NCBI GenBank assembly: GCA_017506865.1 | Contig: JAFCMP010000068.1 | Location: forward strand, 186,001-250,000 | Origin: Tribonema minus | Taxonomy: Eukaryota > Sar > Xanthophyceae > Tribonematales > Tribonemataceae | Length of the DNA: 64,000 bases | Reading direction: 5' to 3' | Part shown: positions 1 through 17,100 of the stretch, piece by piece | Numbering within the stretch: the stretch's first letter is position 1 | How the letters are laid out: every line of letters starts with the position of its first letter | The notes under the pieces: model-generated | Seen by the model: the letters and a program-made list of their open reading frames with translations, nothing else | What the model was told of the DNA's origin: nothing | Database searches by the model: none | Position numbers and translations under genes: made by a program

Positions 1-1036
1 TGGCAATGAGTCGTGACAAAGATGTTATGTGCACCCTGATGTATGTAGTATAGAGTCATCAGGTACTTGTTCGTCCTGGTGCAGACGTAATGCCACATTC
101 TGCCATACGTGGATCATACGGTTCATGCGCTGCAGGTTCGTGACCGCAAAGCGACATTGACACAACATTCTGAAGAATGTTACGTTGACACCTTGGGGCC
201 TACTTTTAATCAGTCGTTCACGCACTGTTGTTTACACGGTATTTCAAGGATGCGGATGGTAGCTTGCTACCACCTGCAGGCTGCAAGCCCAGCAGTACTG
301 TACATGCGCGCATGAGGCACGCAGAGTGCATTCACATCATCATGCAGGTCGGAAGTGAACAAAAAGGCCTTTAGCACAGTGCCTTGAGCACAGCAGCATA
401 ACAACTTCCCCCACCAAAACATCTTGACAACCTGCAAAACTGGTATTTTCTACCTGAACTTTGATTCCAATAGATCAGTATGGACCAGCTTGAGCGTCCA
501 ATATCTTGCAACAAATCTGCACATTCTGAGTTTCGTGAAAGGTCTGGCCCCATCTATCATGGTGGGTATTATTGTGGTGGATTGCTGCCGATGCAATGTA
601 AGCACAGGACTGCCATGGTGTGAAGTCCCTCAAAAACACTGAGACCACATTCCATATGTGTTCTTGGTCACTGGTCATGTGCTGAGGAAATGGAGTAGCT
701 GGTCACAGTTGTCAGCAAAAGCAATGTGCAACAGCTTGCAGACACACTGCCAGCTCTACATAGAATTGAGAAAAACCAGGTTTACAGTCCCTGCTGCTGT
801 TGACGCTGTTGTTAGCAGCGGATTTATCTGCACCCCTGATGTACAAAGGCCTCCACACAGAGGCAGAATGCTGTCGCTACTTCAAGATATGCAGATATCC
901 AGATCGTAACTTCCAGCATCGCTCAGAAAACCGCGCGTGAGCCTGAGACTAAAATGCAGACTTTGCTTTGTCGTTGCAGCAGATTGCCGCGGTCATCATG
1001 ACGACATTTGCCAAAAGAGAGGAGGCGGTGACGCAC
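1..1036. other. No confirmed gene; likely 3' part of the HIG1-like gene
   Basis: No open frame here has convincing protein character. The minus-strand gene next door ends its second visible exon with a good GTGCGT donor, so its terminal exon should lie in this stretch. One candidate begins after an acceptor near position 130 on the minus strand and contains the residues MIHVWQNVALR, but I could not align it with a HIG1 C-terminus. Confidence 0.3.
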
Positions 1037-2119
1037 CTTCTGCGAGAACTTCAAGTGGTTGTGCCCCTCGCGGCTCTGCTGCCAGAAGATGGCCCCCACT
1101 GCCGGCACGCCCACCCCCGCTATGAGCCCGAATGGGTTGCTGTACGCCGTGTTGGCGAGCCTGTGGTACCACTGCAGGCTGGGCAGCCTCTGCTCCGTGG
1201 GCTGCGCCGCCATGTGCCCCTTGGGGAAAATGCCGTACTTAGCGGGGTCCGTTTGCGCACCTGCGTGGGTTTGATGGGTTTATGTACACAAGGGCAAGTG
1301 AGAGAGAGTTAGCAGTCGGCTTCCGCGCGCACGCGTGTGTGGAGTAGACGATGGCATGCCGAGAGCGTGGCGACAGGGTGTCACAATCAGCACCTGCTGC
1401 AGATGCGTTTGCTTTACATCACTGCTCATTGCGAGTCGCCAGGTGAACTTCTAGGTGTGTGACGCAGGTGTAAGACGATCGGCGGAACAGCAGTTGCACA
1501 CTTGTTGTCACATTGGCACCTTCACGCCAACGCAGGGCCACGGCGCATGTATGTTATTTAAACTGAAAGCCTACAGAACAGCACTGCAGTAGAGTTGCCT
1601 ACAACAACACTGTCAAACAGAGGTCCAAGACGCAACGCAACCTAGACTGGATCTGCAGCACGACCGAATTGAGATAACCCAAGCTACATGTCACATTTGC
1701 CAGCTACCGCGGTGAGAGGTCACGAGCGGGATAGATTGCTCCTGCTAGTGGTGAGTCCAACTGCAGAAAAGCAGTGCGTCGTGCCGTGAGATCAATTTTC
1801 GCGTGCAGACCAGCCAAATTCCGACTTCAAGAACTGCACAACCAGAACTGTTTGCAGGCATCATGGCTGCCCATGCCGCTGGTTCGCACAACGTACCTGA
1901 CATGACTTTCTCTGCGACGACGAAATACGCGCCCAGCGGAGGCGATATAGCCAGAGCAACCCGCGCTGACACATTTGTCTTCGCCACGAACTTTTTGCTG
2001 TAGAGCTGCGCCGCTGTGACCGCTGCGATCGAGATAGTGCCAGCGATGGTGCCCCACTTGATGCCCTCATGTTGAGCCAGAGAGAGGATCTGCTCCTTCT
2101 TGCCAGGAAAGTCGTTCAT
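1037..2119 (-). CDS. HIG1-like small membrane protein (3' end missing)
   Basis: Two minus-strand exons join in phase: 2119-1897, ending at a GTACGT donor, and 1260-1037, ending at a GTGCGT donor; together 149 residues. The ATG at 2119 opens MNDFPGKKEQ. Three hydrophobic stretches are visible: about residues 20-40 (GTISIAAVTAA), 52-70 (ALAISPPLGAYFVV), and the second-exon segment NPFGLIAGVGVPAVGAIFW. The last, followed by basic residues and SQK, resembles the hypoxia-induced-gene-1 (HIG1) membrane domain of mitochondrial respiratory supercomplex factors. That assignment rests on pattern only. The C-terminal exon, which should hold the conserved Arg-Val-Gln segment of HIG1 proteins, was not found. 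Gene structure is well supported, family moderately. The gene diverges from the methionyl-tRNA synthetase gene with about 0.7 kb between starts. Confidence 0.6.
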
Positions 2120-7685
<5,566 letters not shown>

Positions 7686-8793
7686 AGCACTGCTGAATGA
7701 CAATAGTCAACAAAAATCATATGGCAGAGCTGCTGTGTTGCCCGTTGCGCTCCCGTGTCAGTTCGCTTGAAAGATTGCTGTGAAGTGCTCTGCTGCTGCA
7801 ATGGCGCGGAGGCACACTGCACGCGTGCGCCTGTTCGCCGCTCTGCTTTTACGCCGTGCGATGATAATGATGTGTGCCTCAGCAGCAGCGATGCGTTGCG
7901 CACAGGCGTTGCGCACAGTTTTGCCCATGCTCGCACATATTGCCGTACAGGCTGCTTTGGCACTGGGACAGGGGCTGAGCGCTTTGAACATTCTAACTGT
8001 ATACAGCAAGACATTTGGCCGGGCTACAGTAAGATCATCAGTGAGATGGAATGGCCCTGGTCACTGCCACAAGCGTTCAACATTAGCATGGAGGCGCGAG
8101 TCTGACAGTTCCACAACAGTGCATCGTATCGTGCGCTTGCAAGAATCTGTGCGATGGCACAGTGGCTTTCGCAGCTTGGCGGATTCGTGAAGTCTGGCAG
8201 CTCGTGCAGTTGCAAGATGTTCACAGTGGTGCACGCTCGCTGCCTTGGCATGTTCTGCGTGTCACTTCACACGATAGCTTGTTCATTGTTTATTTTGGGC
8301 AGAGCCGGCGGCGGTGTGCGTGCAGACGCTCACGCGCGTCAACGCATTGTGCTTGGTCTTTGCATATCGCGTGCTTGTGTAGCCGCAGTGCTCCTCCTCT
8401 GAGCGTGCGGCGGTGCACATGCAGACGCTCGCGCGCGTGTGCGGAAAGTTCAACTTCAACCAGCACGCCAGAACACCACCGAGGGCGGGCAGCCATCAAA
8501 GCATCAAAAACCTGGGTCACAAGACTCGGCGAAGCATCAGCAATTCGAGCGTGTGAAAATGCGAGCTGTCGATGCCTCTCACGCCTGGTGGCCTCAGGGT
8601 TGCCACAGTGGCACGCGCAAGCTAATACCTGCGGAGCGCAAAGATGGAAGAAGACGCACAGGTTTGCTGCGCAAAACACCGCACACCGCACAGATGCGCA
8701 ATTGCTGTGTTGTGCGACATGCAGCTCCAGTAACCAGAGTTGCTGATTGCGCACGCTCTCATTCTGGCTCCGCTCTGCTCACTCTGTCTGCAG
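7686..8793 (+). other. Gap between MetRS stop and first confirmed WD40-like exon
   Basis: This must hold the MetRS 3' end and the 5' exon or exons of the next plus-strand gene, because that gene's first visible exon opens at an acceptor (CTGTCTGCAG), not an ATG. Short frames such as the one at ATG 8154 (MAQWLSQLGGF) are possible first exons, but none could be tied in by phase. Confidence 0.4.
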
Positions 8794-11422
8794 GCACTGC
8801 AGACACTCTTCGACATCGCAGCTGCGACGATCCGCACCAATGACGCCAGTTGGCTCCGTCCCTCCAACCTCTCGCTGCTGGGCACGCGTGTGGTGCTCGC
8901 AGCAAACGCCGCGGCAGAGAACCCCCAGCTCCTCGAGAGCTGCGTGGTTGAAATCGACAGCCTCGACACCGCTGGGCCAGCGCAGCACAGACTCACGCTG
9001 CTGTCGAGGAGGCCCGCTGACGCGCAGTCGGCGCTGCAGGGGCCTGTCACCCACCTGCAGCCGCTCTGGGACCAGCAGATGGAGGTCATGGTGTACGCCA
9101 TCGACGGCAGCCTGGGCATCGTGCAGCTGGGCGGCACCAGCGAGTTGGGGCCGCCGCTGCACCTCGGCGGCGACGTGACAGGGCTCAGCACGCACCCGCA
9201 GACCGGGTGAGAGGCACGCGCGCATGCTTGCCCAAGAATTAGGGGTAGAGCATACTCACCCGCGCCACAATATTGCTAACGCCACAATATTGCTACCATA
9301 ACGTGAATACCTCATGGTGGTGCCACGAGCACGATTCAAATTCGAAATCCGCAAAGTTGTCCACGAGCGGTTTGCGCGGCCCGGCCAGCGCATGCAGCGA
9401 TTTTGGATTTTGCGGTTGAGTGAGGACGTCGAAGGTGTACTCGGGGCGGGCTTACAACTGGCCCTGGAACCTTGGTGTAGAGCGCAATGTCTGGACTGTA
9501 CACATGCGCGCAGCCGAGCGTGGTAGCACTTTGTTGAGGCCCCCCGCCCCCCCCCCCCTCGTATGCTGCAGGCGGCACGGCTGCCGCTGCAGCGCCCAGC
9601 AGACATGGCGCCAATAACAACCGTGAGCCCGCCGCGCCATGTGCCACTCTCGACTCTCGCAACGCTCGGCGGCGCCATTGCATTTATATTATATCATCGT
9701 CTGTTTGCAAACCCCCCACCACGCACACCACGCGCTAGCGCTGACACGACTCGCGCGCCCGCCCGCTGCGCCGCGCCGCGGCAGGCGCGTGATCTCCGGC
9801 GGCAGCGACGGCCAGGCGCACGTGCTGGCCTTCGGCGACCACCAGATGGGCGCGACGCCCGACATCGTCTGCAGCAAGAACGTCGGCAAGACGGTCACGA
9901 GCGTGCGCTGGCAGCCGGGCGGCGACCACATTGCGAGCTGCACGACCATCGCCGGGCACTTCCAGGTACGTGCCTACGAGCGGTAGTGGCGCACATGCGC
10001 ATGCCCGCTGCTGCTGCTGACCATCACCGGGCACTTCCAGATAACTTACCCTTGTGGGATACGGCGCGCGTATGCCCGATGCTGCCCCCGCCCTTTGGGC
10101 TGCGCGCAGTGGCAGCGCGGCGTGCGCTGCGGCGCGGCGCCGCCGCGGAGCGCTGCCGTGAGGTTGAGCGCTGCGCACGCACGCGCAGCCGTGACATGCG
10201 GGCGAGAGCATACACGGCACCGCGGGGGGGGGGGGGGGGCATGCAAATGCAGTAACCTGTGTGGCTAGGGTTAGCCTTAGGTTTAGGCTTCCGGCACACA
10301 TACGCCATGCGTTTAAGCCAGCCTGCACGCAGTGGTGACGCGCAGCTCTGTCACAGCTCCAATCCCGCTACCTCTATCACCATCGCCCGCAGGTGCTGGA
10401 TCTCCGTTCCGACTCCGTGGCCGCCAAGGTGAAGTTGGAACTGACGCTGAACCTGACGCCGGGGGGGCCCTCCTCCACCATTCTGCACTCGCACGACTAC
10501 CTCCACGGCGACATAAATGGCGGCGGCGCCGCGGACACCGTCGTCCTGGGCTACGAGGGCGGCAGGATGCAGCTGCTAGACCTGCGCAAGATGGCAGGTA
10601 TGTACCTGGGATAGTATGTATGACAAATTTGTGAGGAGGTGGGGGGGGGGGGGGAGGGGGGCGGGCGGCTGCAGGCAAGTTATGCCCTTGCGCTCGTCGA
10701 TCGCCCATGGGTTTTTCTGCGTCAGTTCGCGCTTCGCGCGTGGCGGCCACGGCAGGCTCGTTGGCATGCTTTCAGGGCTAGCACCCAGCGCGCTTCGTCG
10801 TGCCGCAGCCGCCACTGGCGCACCGCTGCTGAGAGGCGAGCCTGCGCAGGCACGCTCACAACACACACCACAAGACAGTGCCTGCCTCCAGTGCCGCCAA
10901 CTTGGGCGCGCAGCGCCGCCAATCTCAGACGGGCAATTGCCACACTGTGCATTAAACTGCTGCCCCCAATCCGCTGCAGTCACCGCCGACACACGCACGC
11001 TGCCACCCCTCCCCCAGTCACGGCCTCAAGCCTGCTCTGACGACGGATGTGCACCGCCCCCCCCCCCCCCCCCCTGTTTCCCCCAATGCGCAGCGCGCGC
11101 CACCGTGTGGGACCCCGACATGCTGGAGGCCAAGCACGTGACGTGCCTGCCCGCAAACTTCAACAGCGGTGCGGGCGGCGGCGGCGGCGGCGGCGGCGCG
11201 GCAGCAGCGCGCCCGCATTGGACGTGCCAGGGCCCGCAGGGCGCGTCGCTGTGGTCGCTGGCGGCGCAGGGCGGCGGCGGCGCGCCGCAGCACTGCCGTG
11301 CGCTGGCGGCGGGCGCGGCGCTGGACGGCGGCGTCGCGCTGCTGCCACGCGGCGGCGGCGGCGTCGGCGCGCAGCTGCTGGGCGTGTCACCCGCGGGCCG
11401 GCTCGTCGCGCTGCGCATCTGA
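8794..11422 (+). CDS. WD40-like beta-propeller protein (5' end missing)
   Basis: Four exons join in phase: 8794-9206, 9785-9965, 10393-10597, 11094-11422; 375 residues are visible, ending LVALRI. Blade-like segments recur: MVYAIDGSLGIVQLG, RRVISGGSDGQAHVLAFG, VTSVRWQPGGDHIASCTT, TVVLGYEGGRMQLLDLR and ATVWDPDM. These show the Ser-Gly-Gly-x-Asp-Gly and hydrophobic/W-D spacing typical of WD repeats, so a scaffold or adaptor role is likely. The order of segments loosely recalls Nup43-type nucleoporins, but I would not name it. The last exon has Gly- and Ala-rich inserts. Donors are good (GTGAGA, GTACGT, GTATGT), and the final acceptor follows a poly-C run. N-terminal exons are missing. Confidence 0.75.
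10018..10041 (+). repeat. Echo of the end of WD40-like exon 2
   Basis: TGACCATCACCGGGCACTTC and the following CCAG repeat the last bases of exon 2 (9945-9965), about 75 bp into the intron. The copy is followed by ATAACTTA and has lost the GT donor. Confidence 0.8.
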
Positions 11423-14168
11423 AGGCTGCGCGGGGCTGCGGAAACGGCAGCGCGGAGTTGGGCGCGGCGGCGGCGCAGCGAAGCGTGCGCTGCGCGCAGT
11501 GCTGCGTTGCGCGGGCGGGGCGGCGGCTCTGGATTGTAGATTTTGAGGGCGTGACATAGTGAGCCAGGCTTATGTGTGTGCAGCGGACGCCGGCGATGAC
11601 GTGTCGCCACGTGCTGAGCAATGCGGAATGTGGGGGCGCGCTCCTCGGGAGGGCGCGTAGAGCACAGCAAGAGGGGGGCAAGGAGGGGGGTACCGATTGC
11701 GTTGCAGGCAGTCACAGCGCCCTGCTGAAGGGTCAGGGCGCAAGGCGGGGGGGCATAGGAATGCCTTGCAAGCAGGTCACACTGTACAGATGGTGATTCT
11801 GGCTGTGTTCATCTAGAAGACATGGAGGGGCAGCGATGCTGTGGTGTGCAGCGCAGCAGGCGTCCTGGCCGCTGGGGCGTGCTGCAGCCAAGTTCTGCGC
11901 CCGAGTTAATGCACCAGACTGCCGGCCTCTTGCAAGGCTCATAGATTGACTATTTAATGTGCCGTGCAGTGGCCGTGTGTTTGCTTGCTTCAAACTGCCA
12001 CAATGCCGAAACCGTCACTTAGGGAAGGTAGAACCTACGGCTGGAAAATTGCGTAGGTCTTCAGCCCCTTCAGCGCCACCTCAGCGTGCAGTACTGTCAT
12101 GAGTCATTGAGTCATTGAGTCGACCTGGCTCCAGTAGGTGCGAGATCCCGCCTCACTCCCCGCTAGGCAGCTGCTCGAACCCAGTTGCATGTCATGCCAT
12201 GCAGCACCTGCTGTGCGCAGCGCGCCACTGCTACATAATGGCAGTGACCGCTGCAGTTTTTCAAGCAACTGTCACGGAATGCAGCTGCTCAAGACTGACA
12301 GATGACTCAAGAATGAGCATGACATGTGACCATCTTATCTGAATAACTTATGAGGCATAGACCGAGTCATGGTCTACCTCTGCAGACAATCCAACCCTTC
12401 CATAGACTGAGTCATGGTCATACCTCTGCAGACAATCCAACCCTTCCTTGTCCTGATGTAATATTGAAGTGATTGCGGCGCTGGGGCGTCATGTGACGAA
12501 GGTCGGGGATTCAACCCTCATGCCTCGGGGGGGGGGGGTTGAGCAAAGCGTGCCAACACCTTCTGTACAAGACATACAAGCACCCAAAGCATTCGTGTCA
12601 GGGCACAAAAGCTACAACAGGGAGATGGGAGGGTGTGCACTGCGGTACACAGCACACACAAAAGAAGAAACTGTACACGCCTGGCATGTATCTCAATGTG
12701 CATGCTGCAGTGAATTCGTCAGGCAGCGAGGCGTGGCGGCGATTCACATCAGGACACAACACACATGCGAGCAGCACAAAAAGCCGAGCACGGACGGACT
12801 CTGCAGCGAAATTTGGGGAGTGTATTTGCGGGGAAAGGAAATTCACATGCGGAGGGGAGGACCTATTGCTGCACAGGATGCCGAGCACCAACACACGTAT
12901 GAGCCGCCGCCGCCGCCACCGCCGCCGCCGCAAAAACTAGGGCGAGCCCATGACTCCTTGCGCGCACGGGGGAGGAGCGAGCGGGGCTGTGCTACCGACG
13001 GGAAGGGGAGGGATACAGCTAGGGGGAAAAGGGAATGCAAAGAGCAAGGGGGGACGGTGACAATCTGTCTGCAAGAGGAAAATGGGAAACGTGCGAACGC
13101 GCACATGCCGTCGCCAGCCGCGCGCAGCGCACACACAGCTGCGTAGGATGCGCCTCTCGGCGTGGCGTGTACGCCTGTGACCTCTGTTGTAGTCTGGCGC
13201 TCAAGGACAAGAACTTTGGAACAGGGGTCTAGCACTCCAGCCCCCCCCCCCCCCCCCCGTGCGGCCTCTTGCACCACGCTGCATGGTTGAGGGGAGGGGT
13301 GAGGGGGGGGTGGGGGGGGGAACTGGGGACTCCGGAAAAAACGCACTCGATGGTGGCGGGGGGGGTGCCATCGGAAGAGACGGCGCGGCCCGCGGGAAAA
13401 GGATGGTGGCTTGCACGCACCAGCTGCTGTCGTGACTACAGGGCCGTGAGGATGGGAGAGGCGGACAAAGCGCGCGCGTGCCGCAGTTGGCGACTGCGCT
13501 GCGGGCGTCGTTTGGGGGGGGGGGAGGGGGGGGGACCGGGGGGAGAGGACTGGGGGGGGAACATGCGCGCCGCAGCGAGTGCGCGCACGCAAAGGCGCGG
13601 TATGCCGCCGTAGCGCATGGAGTAGGATTGCGGTCGCGGAGAGCGAAGTCTTTGGGAACGGTCCAGGAAAGGTCTGGGGCGCGGGGGCGGGGAATACGCC
13701 CCTAGCGCGCCTGTGTGCTGATGGAGAGAAGGAGGGGGGGGGGGGATGGGAGAGCGGACCGCTGCCATAAGGAGCACAATGTCTACCGGTAGCGGCCGTC
13801 AGGAGAGGAGTCTGGAAAGGAGTTGTGTTGCGGAGATTGCAGCGCCTGACTCTCGTTGGGTCAACGCGTGCGGGGAAGGGGAAGGGGGGGGGGGGGCGCA
13901 GGTGCCCCCCGCGACCTGGAATGGCACCCCCGTCGTCATGTGAATTGGAGCACGAGGATGGAAGGGATGCGGTAAGCAAGGCTGGGAGTTTCGAAGGAGA
14001 GGCGGTACTGCGCGGGCTGTACACTGTGGTGAGTGCGCGCACACTTGAAGACTGCGCAGGGGCACGGAGGCGCAAGGGGCTGAGCGAGCGCCGGCAGCGC
14101 GGCGCTGCCGCCGCTGCCGCCGCCGTCAAGTGTGCCGCCTGTTTCTGCGGAGTATTGAGGAGCGCTGC
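11423..14168. other. Convergent intergenic region
   Basis: This lies between the 3' ends of the WD40-like (plus) and EsV-1-7 (minus) genes. Long frames here (225 aa plus at 12469, 428 aa minus ending at 12843) are Pro/Arg/Ser-rich, cross homopolymer G/C runs and show no domain, so I do not call them genes. G-runs of 8-17 bases occur repeatedly (12529, 13241, 13305, 13512, 13734, 13883). Confidence 0.5.
12356..12446 (+). repeat. Two-copy tandem repeat, about 45 bp unit
   Basis: CATAGACCGAGTCATGGT... at 12356 and CATAGACTGAGTCATGGT... at 12401 continue nearly identically through CTCTGCAGACAATCCAACCC. Two base changes and a 1-base length difference separate them. A smaller GAGTCATT triplication lies at 12102-12120. 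Confidence 0.9.
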
Positions 14169-17100
14169 CTAGAGGGACTGCGCCACGTCGCCGGGCACGC
14201 GCATCAGGTTGAGGTTGCCGAGCGTGAGGTGGCGCTGGTGGTGGTGGTGGTGCAGCGGCGGCGCCTGCTGGAAGCACGGCAGCTGCAGCTGCAGCTGCGC
14301 CGGCTGCTGCTGCTGCGCGCCTCCCTGCTGCTGCTGCTGCTGCTTGTACGCCTGCAGCAGCAGAGAGTGCTGGCCGAGCTGGTCGTCGGCGCCCTCGCCC
14401 GCCAGCCCCAGCGATCTGATCAGGCCGCTCAGGGCGGCGTTCCCGCTCGCGGCGTCGCTGCCGCCGCCGCCGCCAGAGCCACCGCTGCCGCCGCTGCCAT
14501 CACCGAGGCCGTTGGTCGCGTTGTCGCGGCCGTGAGCATTGTTCAATTGCGTTATCCATGCGCTGCTGCTGCTGCTGCTGCTGCCGCTCCTGGTGCCGTC
14601 GCTGCCGTTGCCGTCGACGGCGCCCACTCTGTTGGGCTTTGGCAGCAGCAGACGCCCGCTGTGGTTCGCACCTCCCGGCGCCCACGCCAGCGCCAGCTGC
14701 TGCAGCACCGCCGGCGGCGGCGGCAGGCGCAGCTGCGCCGCCTCCTCGGGCGCCAGCGCCGCCGCCGCAGCCGCCGCCGCCGCCGGCGACGCCGCCGCCG
14801 CCGCGGCGCCGTAGCGCCACGCCTCCACCGCCGCCGCCTCCGACTCGCTCAATGTGATCTGTGGGTGCGTTGTGGACCACGCAGACTGCTGCCGCGGAGC
14901 GCTGTTGTAGACAGGGGCGCGGCGGTCGCGCGGCAGCAGCAGCGCCGAGTTGCCGGACGCGACCGCCGCTGCGGTGACCGCCGCCGCCGCCGCCAGCGCG
15001 TCCGCGTGCGCCGCCGCCGCCGGGCTGTCGATGCGGCGGCGCGGGAGGTGGCGCTGCTGCTGCTGCTGCTGCTCCAGGTCCATTGCATCGGTGTACCTGC
15101 CGCCGCCGCCGCCGCTGCCGCCGCCGCCGCTGCCGCCGCCGAAGCCATTGTTGGTGAAGCGCATGTTGTTGCCGGCAAACACCATCGGCACGGCAGCAGC
15201 AGCATCGTCGTACGCGCTGCCTCCATCGTCAGGGCTACTGCTGCCGCCGTCGTGCCCGAAGTCCATGCTGTTGGCGTATGCGCCGTTGGCGTAGCCAGCG
15301 ACGCCGCCGCCACTGCCAGCGACGCTGCCGTTGCCACCGCCGCTGCCGCCGCCATCGCCTAGGTCCATCCTGTTGGCAGCATAGCCGAAGACGTGGCTGC
15401 TGCCGCTGCTGCCGCCGCTGGCCGCAATCACGCCATTGGTAGCGTAGGCAACCATGTTGCCGCCGCCGCTGCCGCCGCCGCCACCGCCACCGCCGCTGCC
15501 GCCGCCGCCGCGGATGCCGCCCATCGCGTCCATGCTGCCAAAGCGGTACAGCGCATCTCCGCTGCCCGCGCCGTAGGACATGGTGGACGAGGTGGTGGCG
15601 CCAGTGTAGCTCATGCTCACAGCAGCCAGCGCGCCGCTGGTGAAGCTTGAGCCGCCGCTGACAGTAGCGGCGGCGGTGAGGAAGCCAATGCCGCCGCCGC
15701 CGCCACTGCCGCCGCCGCCACTGCCGCCGCCTGCGCTGCTGCCACCGGCGCCGCCGCCGTCCGCCCTGAAGCGCATGCCGCCGCCAGCGCCGGCCTCATC
15801 CTCCTCCCTGCGGCGCTTCGCCGGCGACGAGTTGGCCACGGCGAGCAGCGAGTCCGCGGCGCACACGACGCTTGTGTCGTCGAACGCGCCACCGCCGCCG
15901 CCGCCGCTGCTGCTGCCGCCGTCGCTCAGCGACCCCGTGCTCATGGCGCTGCCGGACGAGGGCACGATGCCGCCGCTGCCGCCGCCGACGATCGGGCCCG
16001 TGCGCCGCGGCACCTTCACCACGACCATGCCCGGCGCGGCGTGCGCGGCGCACCACGCGGCGCGCTCGCCGTCGCGGTTGTGCGTCGGCGGCGCGCGGCA
16101 GCCCGCGGCGCCGCACGCGCGCTTCTGGATGTTGACCATGCCCGGCGCCTTGTGCGCGGAGCAGACCTGGCCGCGCTCGCCGGGCGGCGCGTAGATGGGC
16201 TGCTTCTTGCAGCCGGCGGCGGCGCAGCGGCGGTTCTTGACGTCGAACATGTTGGGCAGCTTGTGCGCGCTGCAGAAGCTGCGCGCGGGGGTAGGGGGGT
16301 GGGGAGGGTTGGGGGGGGGTGGGGGTGAGTGAGATGCTGTGTGCGCGCGGCAACCTCGCCATGACATTCCTCTATTTTTGACAAGGCCAGGGAGGGCAGC
16401 GAAGCACGCGGGCGGTCGTGCGTGGCCGCGTAGAGGGCTGAGAGTTAGTGCCCTTACAGCGACCAGCAGAGCGCAGGTGCAGCCACGTCAGCACTGCTAC
16501 TTCCACCGCCACGAGATCTGGGGACGGACGGGCAGCAGCACGCTGCGCCACGCCACGCAGGCATGGGGTCTGAACATCAACAATGCATATGAACTTCAAC
16601 GTCGACTCACCGCGGCGGGTCGCCCTCGTACGCGAAGCACGGCTGGCGCTCGCACTCGGAGTGGTCGCAGCGCCTGCGCCTCTGCACGTCCAGCATGCCC
16701 GGGAGCTGCGGCGGGGGGAGTGCGTGAGCCGGCGAGGACTGGTGAGAATGGCGCGCGCGGAGAGCTTGTCGTTCATGCGCAGGCATGCTGCGGACAGTGG
16801 GTACATACTGCAGGCAGGAATGTGATGTGGGTGCCACGATACAACCGCCGGTCGCGGCGGCGGAGTCCGCAGCGTGTGCCGTGACGCTGTGCTGACTGGA
16901 GACCAAGAAGGGCATGATCAAGAAAGGCATGGGGCAAGATCAAGATCACGGGCTGAAAAGGCTGGTGCTGAGAAGACGCTTTCGTACAGTGCTGAGCGCT
17001 GTCCGGGAATGAGGCGCGGCCCCAGAGCCTAGGCCGCCGCACAACGGAGACAGCAGCGCCGCCTCAGCCGCGCGAGCTCCAAACCACGCAGCCTGCGGCA

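Noticed and set aside
923-1036. Read-through of HIG1-like exon 2 to the stop near 923
   Set aside because: The frame after position 1037 loses HIG1-like character, and a good AAG/GTGCGT donor ends the conserved part, so an intron is more likely than a terminal exon.
8740-8793. Start of the WD40-like gene at 8740
   Set aside because: The codon there is TTG, and the sequence up to 8793 is a pyrimidine-rich stretch ending in CTGCAG, a typical acceptor.
12480-12540. Possible tRNA or tRNA-derived SINE (GGATTCAACCC resembling a B box)
   Set aside because: No acceptor stem, D arm or anticodon arm could be folded around it, and no A box lies at the right distance.
12843-14129. 428-residue open frame on the minus strand, Pro/Ser/Arg-rich
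   Set aside because: It crosses several poly-G tracts, has no domain or heptad pattern, and lies beyond the EsV-1-7 stop. It is probably open only because the region is GC-rich and purine/pyrimidine skewed.
14130-15362. 410-residue open frame on the plus strand
   Set aside because: It is the antisense shadow of the low-complexity Gly/Ser/Ala tail of the EsV-1-7 gene, an Arg/Ala-rich translation of GCC/CCG triplets.
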